Positions 18,392 through 26,588 of a DNA stretch of 64,000 nt are shown here, one piece after another. The DNA comes from Dyadobacter bucti (lineage in GTDB: Bacteria; Bacteroidota; Bacteroidia; Cytophagales; Spirosomataceae): positions 372,001-436,000 of the forward strand of contig NZ_SWFP01000002.1 of the NCBI RefSeq assembly GCF_005869225.1, given 5' to 3'. The notes under the pieces were generated by a model, which saw nothing but the letters and a program-made list of their open reading frames with translations, had not been told where the DNA came from and searched no databases. A program made the position numbers and the translations under genes. Numbering within the stretch: position 1 is the stretch's first letter; every line of letters begins with the position of its first letter.

Positions 18392-19033
18392 ATGACTAAA
18401 ATACTTCTCGTTGAAGCGCATGCGATTGTAAGGATAGCCACAAAACTTATCCTCAATGAAATTCTGGGCCCTGTTAATATACATGAATCCCAGTCATTTG
18501 GGGCCAGCCTGGATCAGTTGGCTTCGGATCAGTTTGACCTCGTAATGCTGGATCTGACCATTCCGGAAGGGGAAAGCTACCATATGATCCAGAAGCTCCG
18601 GGCGATACAGCCTGGTGTCAGGATCCTTATTTTCTCTGCCAAAGATGAAAGCCTTTACGCGCCGCACTACCTGAAGGCTGGTGCCAACGGTTACCTCACC
18701 AAACTGGCGCCTGACGCGGAAATCAAAAAGGCGATTTTGGCCGTCCTGAATGATGAAAGGTATGTCAGCACTACCGTGAGGCAGCAGCTCGGACATAACA
18801 CTTCTACAACAGGGCTGAACCACGACTCTCCTCTTCAGTACCTCTCTCCCCGCGAAATGGAAGTAATGGACTTGCTACTGAAAGGCAAATGGACGAAGGA
18901 AATTGCGGGGGAACTGAAGATCACGATCAGTTCGGTCAGCACTTACAAGACCCGGATCTTCGAAAAGCTCGAAGTTTCCAATCTGATCGAAATGTTCAAC
19001 AAGGTTCAACTATACAGTGGAAGCCAGTCCTGA
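18392..19033 (+). CDS. LuxR/NarL-type response regulator with atypical receiver
   Basis: 213 residues from the ATG at 18392. The receiver domain (1-120) has the phospho-acceptor Asp54 in LVMLDLTIP and the conserved Lys in GYLTKLA. The usual acidic pair is replaced by Glu8-Ala9 (LLVEAHAIVR instead of a DD pair), which may weaken Mg2+ binding. The C-terminal LuxR helix-turn-helix (~150-213) shows LSPREMEVMDLLLKGKWTKE and SSVSTYKTRIFEKLEVSN. No kinase is adjacent on the 5' side; the Kai operon with its kinase begins 360 bp downstream. It ends at a strong terminator. Confidence 0.88.
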   Translation: MTKILLVEAHAIVRIATKLILNEILGPVNIHESQSFGASLDQLASDQFDLVMLDLTIPEGESYHMIQKLRAIQPGVRILIFSAKDESLYAPHYLKAGANGYLTKLAPDAEIKKAILAVLNDERYVSTTVRQQLGHNTSTTGLNHDSPLQYLSPREMEVMDLLLKGKWTKEIAGELKITISSVSTYKTRIFEKLEVSNLIEMFNKVQLYSGSQS

Positions 19034-19069
19034 AAACTGAAATCTTGATTAATACAGCCAGACAATCAT

Positions 19070-19097
19070 AAGGCGGTGTTTTCTACACCGCTTTTTT
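19070..19097 (+). terminator. Rho-independent terminator of the LuxR-type regulator
   Basis: GCGGTGT ... ACACCGC stem with a 5-nt loop and a following TTTTTT, about 40 bp after the stop codon. It insulates the regulator from the Kai operon. The 295 bp between it and kaiC hold no other recognised feature beyond a loose TAGATTTTG promoter-like string. Confidence 0.85.
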
Positions 19098-19392
19098 ATT
19101 TGTACAGACCTGCCTGAAAATGGTAACCTGCCGTCGTATATACTCCCCAACATCATTCAGACTGTGGAATTTCGGCCAATAACACCCCCCGCCCTGGGAA
19201 ATGACCGCTTACCGGCAAATGGTGCTGCCGGACAAATCCTCACAAAAAATCATTAAAAAAGGCGTTAATCCCTCCAAAACAGTGAAGGGAAACACGTGCG
19301 CTATGCACCACTGCAACTTTTGGTATAGTTTTTGTCCCACATTCTCACATTAAACCGATAGATTTTGCTTTTTTTGACAACTGCATATCCAG

Positions 19393-21102
19393 ATGAACAT
19401 TAAACCCTCGAATTTCAGAGCACATTTGCCGTCACTTCCTAAATCTAAAACCGGAATCGTCGGACTCGATGAGATTACCGATGGAGGACTTCCAAAAGGG
19501 AGGCCCACGCTCATCTGCGGCGCCGCCGGATGCGGCAAAACACTCTTTTCAATTGAATTTCTTGTACATGGAGCGCTCGAATACAACGAACCGGGCGTCT
19601 TCATCGCTTTTGAAGAAAAAGCCGAGGAACTTGCGGTGAATGTTTCGTCACTGGGCTTCGACCTCAAACAATTGCAGCAGGACAAAATGATCCGCCTTGA
19701 CCATGTTCACATCGAGAGAGGTGAAATTGAAGAAACAGGCGAATACGACCTCGACGGCCTTTTTATCAGACTCGGTTATGCTATTGACAGTATAGGTGCG
19801 AAACGTGTGGTGCTCGATACGATAGAAAGTCTTTTTTCCGGATTGAACAACCAGGCAATTATACGGGCGGAACTGAGGAGACTTTTCGGTTGGCTTAAAG
19901 AGAAAGAGGTCACTACCATTATCACCGGTGAAAAAGGCGAAGGGACGCTGACGCGCCACGGCCTTGAAGAATATGTTTCCGACTGTGTTATCCTGCTGGA
20001 TCACCGGGTATCCAATAAAATATCTACCCGTCTTCTGAGGATCGTTAAATACAGAGGATCCGAGCATGGTACTAATGAATATCCTTTCCTGATCGACAAT
20101 GACGGGATATGGGTGCTCCCTGTTACTTCTCTTACCTTGTCACATGATGTTTCCACGGAAAAAATTTCTTCCGGTATTCCGGCACTTAATAAAATGCTCG
20201 GCGGCGAAGGTTTTTTCAGAGGTAGCAGCATACTCGTTTCAGGTACCGCCGGGACAGGTAAGACGAGCATTGCGGGATGTTTCGCCAACGAGACCTGTAT
20301 GAATGGAGAGCGATGCATTTATTTTGCTTTCGAAGAATCCTCCAGACAGATCATCCGCAACATGCAGTCGATCAATATTGACTTACAGCAACATGTGGAA
20401 AGCGGTTTGCTCCGGTTCTTCGCATCTCGGCCTACGCTGAATGGCCTGGAGATGCACCTGCTGGCGATCAACAAAATGGTAATCGAGTTCAACCCAAGCG
20501 TGATTGTGCTCGATCCGATCACCAATCTGATCACAGTCGGTACACCAAGCGAGGTCAAAAGTGTCCTGATCCGCCTGATAGACTTCCTTCAGTCCCGTCA
20601 GGTCACAGTCATGTTCACAGCTCTTTCGCTGAACGACACCGTCAATGAGCAGACAGACGAGAGCATTTCTTCGCTCGTGGATGCCTGGATGCTGGTGCGT
20701 GATATTGAGTTCAACGGTGAGCGAAACCGGGGCTTTTATGTCATGAAATCACGTGGCATGAAGCACTCCAATCAGGTAAGGGAGTTCGTAATTTCGGACG
20801 AAGGGCTTAATATGGTAGACGTATTTTTGGGACCTGAAGGTGTACTTACCGGATCGGCACGCAAGGCGCAGCAACTGCTTGAAGAAACCGGCGAGGCGAT
20901 TCGTGGCCATGCCTTGAGCCGCAAAGACCGGGAGATAGAGCGGAAGCGGGTTGTCCTGGAATCCAAAATTGCCAGTCTCAAAGAAGAGTTCGAGTCAATA
21001 CAGGAGGAACTGAACAAAACATATATTGAAGATCAGCTTAAGCAGGAAGTGATGGAAAAAAGCCGACGGGAGATCGAGAAAAACCGGGGCGGCGATAACT
21101 AG
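19393..21102 (+). CDS. kaiC: KaiC-family double-domain ATPase
   Basis: 569 residues, two tandem RecA-like domains as in circadian KaiC. CI: Walker A GAAGCGKT (43-50) and the paired Glu FEEK (74-75). CII: Walker A GTAGTGKT (284-291) and paired Glu (314-315). By alignment with cyanobacterial KaiC, the autophosphorylation pair Ser431/Thr432 falls on Ser426-Ser427 (ESISSLVDAW), so a Ser-Ser acceptor is kept. The following RDIEFNGERNRGFYVMKSR matches the CII region after the phosphosites. A charged, probably coiled-coil tail (~510-565) extends the C-terminus. First gene of a kaiC-kaiB-kaiB-kinase-receiver operon. No kaiA is present. Confidence 0.95.
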   Translation: MNIKPSNFRAHLPSLPKSKTGIVGLDEITDGGLPKGRPTLICGAAGCGKTLFSIEFLVHGALEYNEPGVFIAFEEKAEELAVNVSSLGFDLKQLQQDKMIRLDHVHIERGEIEETGEYDLDGLFIRLGYAIDSIGAKRVVLDTIESLFSGLNNQAIIRAELRRLFGWLKEKEVTTIITGEKGEGTLTRHGLEEYVSDCVILLDHRVSNKISTRLLRIVKYRGSEHGTNEYPFLIDNDGIWVLPVTSLTLSHDVSTEKISSGIPALNKMLGGEGFFRGSSILVSGTAGTGKTSIAGCFANETCMNGERCIYFAFEESSRQIIRNMQSINIDLQQHVESGLLRFFASRPTLNGLEMHLLAINKMVIEFNPSVIVLDPITNLITVGTPSEVKSVLIRLIDFLQSRQVTVMFTALSLNDTVNEQTDESISSLVDAWMLVRDIEFNGERNRGFYVMKSRGMKHSNQVREFVISDEGLNMVDVFLGPEGVLTGSARKAQQLLEETGEAIRGHALSRKDREIERKRVVLESKIASLKEEFESIQEELNKTYIEDQLKQEVMEKSRREIEKNRGGDN

Positions 21103-21130
21103 GTAAACGGCACAGGCCGGCGAAAACGAA

Positions 21131-21430
21131 ATGGAACAATTAGAAGAAATCTGGGAACTGAGGCTCTACGTTGCTGGAAAGACGGCAAAGTCAGTGGCAG
21201 CCCTGGCAAACCTTAAAAAGTACTGCGAAACCCACCTTAAGGATAAATACATCATCGAGGTGATCGACCTACTCGTGCAGCCGCAGCTGGCCGAAGGCGA
21301 TCAGATCTTTGCTATTCCTACTTTGGTAAAAAAGGTGCCGGAACCCATCCGTAAGATCATTGGCGACCTCTCCAATGAAGAAAAAGTTTTGGTAGGTTTG
21401 AATATACGCCCTGCAACAAAAATGGAATGA
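21131..21430 (+). CDS. kaiB: KaiB protein (conserved copy)
   Basis: 99 residues, close to the length and sequence of clock KaiB. It has the thioredoxin-like start [20 protein letters not shown], the [20 protein letters not shown] segment with the cis-Pro IPTL, and the fold-switching C-terminal part [15 protein letters not shown]. In cyanobacteria KaiB binds the CI ring of KaiC and recruits downstream kinases. It follows kaiC by 28 bp and overlaps the next gene by 4 bp (ATGA), indicating translational coupling. Confidence 0.93.
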   Translation: MEQLEEIWELRLYVAGKTAKSVAALANLKKYCETHLKDKYIIEVIDLLVQPQLAEGDQIFAIPTLVKKVPEPIRKIIGDLSNEEKVLVGLNIRPATKME

Positions 21431-21747
21431 GTCAGAAAAAAATTAGTGAGGACGACTGGAATTTGGACAATGAAAAAAGGCAATACGTTTTGCGCCTGTT
21501 TGTTACGGGAGCATCTTTAAATTCTCGGCGGGCGGTGGTGAATCTCAAGGATATCTGTGAAAAATATATTAAAGACGATTATTCATTGGAAATAATAGAT
21601 GTTTACCAGCAAAAGCACATTGCAGAACGGGAACAGCTCCTGGCCCTCCCCCTGTTGATCAAAAGCCATCCACTTCCTGAAAAAAGGATGATCGGCGACA
21701 TGTCGGACACCGAAAAAGTCCTTAAAGGACTTGGGATTTCAATTTGA
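21427..21747 (+). CDS. KaiB paralogue (divergent copy)
   Basis: 106 residues, a second KaiB-fold protein immediately after the first. It keeps the N-terminal strand [20 protein letters not shown], a shortened [20 protein letters not shown] with the cis-Pro, and [16 protein letters not shown]. It carries a 16-residue acidic/polar N-terminal extension and ends directly after the KaiB core. Its divergence from copy 1 suggests a different KaiC- or kinase-binding role. The ATG overlaps the stop codon of copy 1. Confidence 0.9.
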   Translation: MSQKKISEDDWNLDNEKRQYVLRLFVTGASLNSRRAVVNLKDICEKYIKDDYSLEIIDVYQQKHIAEREQLLALPLLIKSHPLPEKRMIGDMSDTEKVLKGLGISI

Positions 21748-21753
21748 CAGGTC

Positions 21754-23046
21754 ATGAGCACGCAAAAGACCTATAAGGAACTGTTGGCGGAAAACGAACG
21801 TCTCCGCTTGCAACTGGAGGAGGCCACTGAAACTATACATGCTATCCGAACCGGACAGGTGGACGCGCTCGTAGTCAACGATCAGGACGGACGACATCAA
21901 TTGTACACTCTTAAAACCGCCGATCAGACCTATCGTGTTTTTATTGAAAAAATGAACGAGGGTGCTGTAACGCTTAATGAAGAAGGGATCATACTCTACT
22001 GCAATTCCATGTTTGCGTCTATCGCCGGCGTTCCGCTTTCAAAAGTGATAGGCCTGCCGTTCGCCAGCTTTATCCCCGACGGTTTCAGGGAAATTTACAA
22101 TGACCTTTTCTCAAGTGGCTGGCTGGAGGACAATAAAACGGAGATCAGCATCAAAAGCGGGGACCGGCTGGTACCCTGCCAGCTTTCTGTCACGACCCTG
22201 GACCTGGATGAAGGTGTCTCGCTGAGCGTGATCATCACAGACCTCACTTTTCAGAAGGAAACCCAGACTTTGCTGAAACTCAATAACCAGAGGTTGGAAC
22301 AAGCCAACGCAGAACTTGAAAAAAGCAATCACGATCTTCAGCAGTTTGCTTCTGTTGCTTCACACGACCTGCAGGAACCGCTCCGAAAGATTTCCATATT
22401 CTCAACAATGCTCAGAAGCCGGCACGGTGATGAGCTTCCTGCGGACAGTGCAATGTATCTGAACAAGATAATCGCGTCGTCCAACAGGATGAAGACCATG
22501 ATCATTGACATTCTGAGTTATTCAAAGCTGTCGACGCACACGGACCATTTTGCCCTGACAGACCTGACAGAGATCGTTAAGGATGTCGTGGATGATTGCG
22601 AGATAATGATCCAGGAAAAAAACGCCACCGTCATTATAGGTGACCTTCCGGCTGCCGAGGTTAACCGCGGGCAAATGAGACAGGTTTTCCAGAACCTGAT
22701 CAGCAATTCCATCAAATTCAGTAAAGTTGATGTGCCTCCCGTTATTCATGTCACGAGCCAGGATGCTTCGGTAACTGATCATGTATCAAAGAACGGGAAT
22801 TCGCAGGAAGCAATTTCCATACAATTTTCAGACAATGGTATTGGCTTTAATGAATTGTACCAAGATAAAATTTTCTCATTGTTCGAACGGCTGAATACCA
22901 AAGACCAGTACGAAGGATCCGGGATCGGCCTGGCGATCAGTAAAAAAATTATCGGAAAACATAACGGAACTATTTCCGCCATTAGTAGAGAAGGAGAAGG
23001 TTCTTGTTTTATAATTCGTTTACCTTTGCACCAAAACAAAAGCTAA
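21754..23046 (+). CDS. PAS-domain sensor histidine kinase
   Basis: 430 residues, soluble. An N-terminal coiled coil (LLAENERLRLQLEEATETIH) is followed by a short spacer, then a PAS domain (~65-175: YRVFIEKMNEGAVTLNEEG). A second coiled coil (~180-200) leads to HisKA with the phospho-acceptor His204 in ASHDLQEPLRKI. The HATPase domain has N (ISNSIKFSK), G1 (FSDNGIGF) and G2 (GSGIGLAIS) boxes. It begins 6 bp after kaiB2. By analogy with KaiB-binding SasA in cyanobacteria it could be a clock-output kinase, but it has a PAS domain where SasA has a KaiB-like sensor. Confidence 0.93.
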   Translation: MSTQKTYKELLAENERLRLQLEEATETIHAIRTGQVDALVVNDQDGRHQLYTLKTADQTYRVFIEKMNEGAVTLNEEGIILYCNSMFASIAGVPLSKVIGLPFASFIPDGFREIYNDLFSSGWLEDNKTEISIKSGDRLVPCQLSVTTLDLDEGVSLSVIITDLTFQKETQTLLKLNNQRLEQANAELEKSNHDLQQFASVASHDLQEPLRKISIFSTMLRSRHGDELPADSAMYLNKIIASSNRMKTMIIDILSYSKLSTHTDHFALTDLTEIVKDVVDDCEIMIQEKNATVIIGDLPAAEVNRGQMRQVFQNLISNSIKFSKVDVPPVIHVTSQDASVTDHVSKNGNSQEAISIQFSDNGIGFNELYQDKIFSLFERLNTKDQYEGSGIGLAISKKIIGKHNGTISAISREGEGSCFIIRLPLHQNKS

Positions 23047-23056
23047 TCGACCATTC

Positions 23057-23476
23057 ATGCCTGCTACGCTAACGAAAATACTACTGGCAGACGACGACTT
23101 GGACGACAGATGGTTTTTTGAGGATTTCCTGAAAGGCAGGGAAGATATCATACTGCTTCCAGCAGCGACCAGCGGGATTGAGGTGATACAGTATCTGGAC
23201 AATCTCACATCGGCAAATGACCTTCCGGATATTATTATTCTGGATCACAATATGCCCGGACTCAATGGAAAAGAAACGCTTGCTCTTCTGCGCTCCCGGA
23301 ACCGCTACAATGAAATCCCCGTCCTCATTTATTCCACGTACATCGGGCAGAAGCTGATTGACGAGTGTATGAAACTCGGTGCTGCATCGGTCATGCTCAA
23401 ACCCTCTTCTCCGGACGAATACAACGGGATGATCGACCGCATCCTTTCTGATACGGCAAAAAAAACGGACTATTGA
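23057..23476 (+). CDS. Single-domain response regulator (receiver only)
   Basis: 139 residues, a CheY-like receiver without an output domain. It has the acidic cluster LLADDDLDD (Asp13 region), acceptor Asp63 in IIILDHNMPG, Ser in LIYSTY and Lys in MLKPSSP. It is 10 bp downstream of the kinase and is its likely phosphate acceptor, either in a phosphorelay or acting by protein contacts. It resembles the orphan receiver at 46306. The stop codon overlaps the convergent YjbH-like gene by 7 bp. Confidence 0.93.
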   Translation: MPATLTKILLADDDLDDRWFFEDFLKGREDIILLPAATSGIEVIQYLDNLTSANDLPDIIILDHNMPGLNGKETLALLRSRNRYNEIPVLIYSTYIGQKLIDECMKLGAASVMLKPSSPDEYNGMIDRILSDTAKKTDY

Positions 23477-24612
23477 AGCAGTTTGTACTGCCTGTTGAGA
23501 TAATTTCTGTGGTACTGCCGAAGTTTCTGATCTAGCTGATAGCCCAGCCTGTAACGCTCCCCGATCTTATAGCCGCGCGTATAGGTGTATTCCCATCTGA
23601 ATTCATCAGTTGTCCGCAATCGCGCATGTTCTCCCTGGATAAGCTTTCCGGGAGGAATTGGGATCGCAAAATTGAAGCCGATAGTCGAGCCGTTGGTGGT
23701 CGTCATCGCATAAAAGCCGATCTCGATGCTGCTGAACTGTCTCAGCATTTCTACCCGCGCGCCAACATCCCCGGCAAGATAATGGCCACCCGAAACTTTA
23801 AACGTGATATCCGGATTAGCCAACCTGTAGGCCACATCTGCTATGAGCAGGAGCTTGTCCATATTTTCGTAGTAAATGCCTCCCCTCGGATAATAGTAAT
23901 CTCCTGTGAGACCAGCTTCCAGGCCGAAAGACCAGGGGCTTTTGAGGTCTGCATACCGGTACTGCAAATTTACACCATACTGGTCGTTCTGAAAAAAACC
24001 AGCCGACGCGCTGAAAAAATGATGTCCTGATGCGTAAAACTGGTTCAGGAAAAGCGGAGCAGGGCGGATGATCTTGGGCCGGTTGTCCAGATCGTTCACA
24101 ATCGGGAAAAGAACCCCAAAATGAAACAACATGCCAGGCAGGATATGAAACTGGCTTTGCAAAGCCACGCTGGTATTGCTCTGAACTGGCTTATCGAAGT
24201 TCCCGAAGATAGCAGCAAAATACGGCTGTATCCAGAAGTCGAATTTATACTTGTTAAACTGAAGCGGAAACCGGTCGCCCCGGATGATGCGCTTGCGTTC
24301 GGCGTTCGAGACAGCGCTGTAACCAAGCCCGTCCCCCAACGTATACTTCCCGATCGGAATACCCTGAAACAGGGGAACATAAGTATGGATGAGTGAGTCG
24401 GACAGCGCTTTTTTCATTTCATATAAACCGATGAAGGGATTGCGGTACAATCGCTGTTCATACGAAACCAAGGCAGCACTTGTATCGATCTGCACATTCT
24501 CAAAATTCTTTCTGAGCTTTTTCCGTTTTGAGTCACTTTCGGCGTTCTGTGCAGCCAGGTACGATGTACTGAGAAGAAGCAGACAAAAAAGTAAACTAAT
24601 TTTGCTTTTCAT
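23470..24612 (-). CDS. Outer-membrane YjbH-like protein, C-terminal-half type
   Basis: 380 residues with signal peptide MKSKISLLFCLLLLSTSYLA. Rich in amphipathic strands and aromatic residues (FFSASAGFFQNDQYGVNLQY; WSFGLEAGLTGDYYYP). Near the end it has FNFAIPIPPGKLI and the DEFRWEYTYTR motif, which resemble the C-terminal part of the exopolysaccharide outer-membrane protein YjbH. It overlaps the stop region of the next upstream gene by 17 bp. I infer that this gene and the one at 24596 form a split YjbH-type pair that closes the exopolysaccharide cluster. Family assignment is by motif memory, not by search. Confidence 0.55.
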   Translation of the reverse strand: MKSKISLLFCLLLLSTSYLAAQNAESDSKRKKLRKNFENVQIDTSAALVSYEQRLYRNPFIGLYEMKKALSDSLIHTYVPLFQGIPIGKYTLGDGLGYSAVSNAERKRIIRGDRFPLQFNKYKFDFWIQPYFAAIFGNFDKPVQSNTSVALQSQFHILPGMLFHFGVLFPIVNDLDNRPKIIRPAPLFLNQFYASGHHFFSASAGFFQNDQYGVNLQYRYADLKSPWSFGLEAGLTGDYYYPRGGIYYENMDKLLLIADVAYRLANPDITFKVSGGHYLAGDVGARVEMLRQFSSIEIGFYAMTTTNGSTIGFNFAIPIPPGKLIQGEHARLRTTDEFRWEYTYTRGYKIGERYRLGYQLDQKLRQYHRNYLNRQYKLLQ

Positions 24613-25423
24613 GCAGCTTCATTATTCGTTTAGGGAGTTTCAAAAGAGAGAAATTGTAGGAAGTTCCAAAGGTAATCTGCTCGGCGTTTAAAACAGCGGC
24701 CTGAACGATCCAGTTTTTCAGGACGGTAGCATATACCCCCGCATTGATGTTTTTGGAATCGTATTCGAGCATCAGTCCGTACTTTTTGCGAAACTGAAGA
24801 GACACCCCGCCGAAGGGGCCTTCCAGATAGTGTTTGTGACGACGGTATTTGTTTTTTTTCTCAAATACCATATTGGCAAACAGGCCGTAATTTTCCAGTG
24901 TGCTTCCTTTCCTGTAAATATGGTAAGGACTTCCATATCCCGCGCTGATCTCCGCATTGATAATTTCGGTGATCTTCACGTTCTTGGTTGCTACAAGTGC
25001 GTGTGTAAGAAGTGTGGGGCTGATACTGGTAGGCGTAGACATGATCACCGCCAGCGAAGGCTGTTTCGCCTTTTCCTTCAAAATAAGATACCTGAAATCA
25101 AGTTGCCTGTCGCCAAGGCCCTGTTTCACCGGCTTCTCATCGGTACTGAACAGCTGCAGCATATTGATGTTAATGTCAAAACGCGGCAGCACGGTAAGGT
25201 TCATATAAATGACGCGGCCCGGATTTCTGTTGTCCGTACCAAAACCATAGTCGCGGGGGAAAAAATGTCCGCCTATTTCCACATTGCCGTCCTCTGTATA
25301 ACGGGCTGCGGGTGTATAAATAAGCCCTGCTTTCCCGGAAATGTTGGTCTGGGCCAGGCCGGGCAGCATACAAAGAAATATTAGGGATGATATAATACCA
25401 CCCCTAATAAAATTACACGTCAC
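24596..25423 (-). CDS. Outer-membrane YjbH-like protein, N-terminal-half type
   Basis: 275 residues from a GTG at 25423, chosen because it starts a signal peptide (FIRGGIISSLIFLCMLPGLA) 8 bp after the preceding gene; a GTG at 25543 would overlap that gene by 113 bp. Features shared with YjbH/DUF940 proteins: GKAGLIYTPAARYTEDGNVE at the start, FDININMLQLFS, DFRYLILKE and EGPFGGVSLQFRKKYGLMLE, then repeated barrel strands. It overlaps the 380-aa gene by 17 bp. Probably an outer-membrane barrel assisting polysaccharide export. Confidence 0.65.
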   Translation of the reverse strand: MTCNFIRGGIISSLIFLCMLPGLAQTNISGKAGLIYTPAARYTEDGNVEIGGHFFPRDYGFGTDNRNPGRVIYMNLTVLPRFDININMLQLFSTDEKPVKQGLGDRQLDFRYLILKEKAKQPSLAVIMSTPTSISPTLLTHALVATKNVKITEIINAEISAGYGSPYHIYRKGSTLENYGLFANMVFEKKNKYRRHKHYLEGPFGGVSLQFRKKYGLMLEYDSKNINAGVYATVLKNWIVQAAVLNAEQITFGTSYNFSLLKLPKRIMKLHEKQN

Positions 25424-25430
25424 GAAACTA

Positions 25431-26465
25431 TTATTGTCCACCACCTTGATTATGGCAACTTTCAGCCAGTTCACCTTTTTTAACGGTAGCTTCGGCAAGA
25501 GCAGCCGAATAAGCAGCTTGGACCGCAGTGGTATTAGCATCACGCGCAGCCTGTGCGTTCGTAGTTCCAGCTGTTGTTTTGGCAGTACAAGCCAGCTTTT
25601 CAGAAGCTTCCAGAGTGTTAACAGAGCTCAGATATCCTACATAGCTAATATCCGTCAGTGCTTTCAGCAAAGTATACAACTGATCACCCAGAACCGCCTT
25701 ACCAGCTTCAAGTGAAGCGCTTGCCTCTGTATGGACAGCTTTCGCTGCTGTACGCAGAGCAGTGGCATTGGTTGTAGCAGTCGTGTTACAAGCTGCCTCC
25801 GCAGGAGCCAGTAAGGCTATGTCAGCAGCATATTGAGTAGCCACAGCTGCAAGCTGTGTGTCACGCGAAGCATCCAGTTTCGTTTTAACTACCTGGAACG
25901 CAGCCTCAGCTTCGGCAAGACAAGCATCATTTACAAGAACACCTTCAACTCCTTCAACAGCTTCAACACCGGCAGTACGTTGAGCCTTTATCTCCACACC
26001 CGCAACTGTCGGATAGGTAACTTTAGGGAGATACACAGACAGCGACGGATCAGCAGCGACTTTGTCAAGAACAGCTTTCAGGTTAGCAGGAAGCGCTCCT
26101 CCGCCTTCAACAACTGCGAGTACGTCAGGAGTGATGGTAGACATGGTGGCAATTTCCTCCGGAGTTAATGAGGCTGAAACACCGGCACCGGCCGCTTTCA
26201 GACTTTCAGGTACGACACCTGACGTGCTCAGTTCTTCCAGGGCGTTGCTAACTGCGGCAGCTTCGGCAGAAGCTTCAAATTTACCTTCTGTTGCCACAAC
26301 AGGTGCAGGCGGCGTCAGGGTCACTGTCTCAACTTCGATCTTATTGATTTCGTCAACAAGACCTTCATCTGGTTTAAGAGGATCAGTGTCCTTCTTCTTA
26401 CAGTTGTACATCAGGAACATCAGGGCAAGCCCGTATGTCAGAAGTGTAATCGAACGTTTTCTCAT
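25431..26465 (-). CDS. Ala-rich probable lipoprotein
   Basis: 344 residues. The leader TYGLALMFLMYNCKKKDTDP has a lipobox-like Cys21 followed by a charged tether. The mature protein is strikingly rich in Ala, Thr, Glu and Val (AEAAAVSNALEELSTSGVV; ATQYAADIALLAPAEAACNT), predicted long helices with few aromatics and four spaced cysteines. It sits between the priming transferase and the YjbH pair and 8 bp before the next gene, so it is probably part of the exopolysaccharide operon. No family recognised. It could be a periplasmic spacer or outer-membrane helical partner. Confidence 0.7.
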   Translation of the reverse strand: MRKRSITLLTYGLALMFLMYNCKKKDTDPLKPDEGLVDEINKIEVETVTLTPPAPVVATEGKFEASAEAAAVSNALEELSTSGVVPESLKAAGAGVSASLTPEEIATMSTITPDVLAVVEGGGALPANLKAVLDKVAADPSLSVYLPKVTYPTVAGVEIKAQRTAGVEAVEGVEGVLVNDACLAEAEAAFQVVKTKLDASRDTQLAAVATQYAADIALLAPAEAACNTTATTNATALRTAAKAVHTEASASLEAGKAVLGDQLYTLLKALTDISYVGYLSSVNTLEASEKLACTAKTTAGTTNAQAARDANTTAVQAAYSAALAEATVKKGELAESCHNQGGGQ

Positions 26466-26588
26466 GTGTTTTATTTTAAGTGGTTAATAATCGTTTTTAC
26501 GGTTTGTGAGTAAAAATTTTTGAGTGAAACAATAGATTAAAAATTATAAGTAAAAAGGTGATTTGATTATAGGGGGGCCGGGCAGGAA

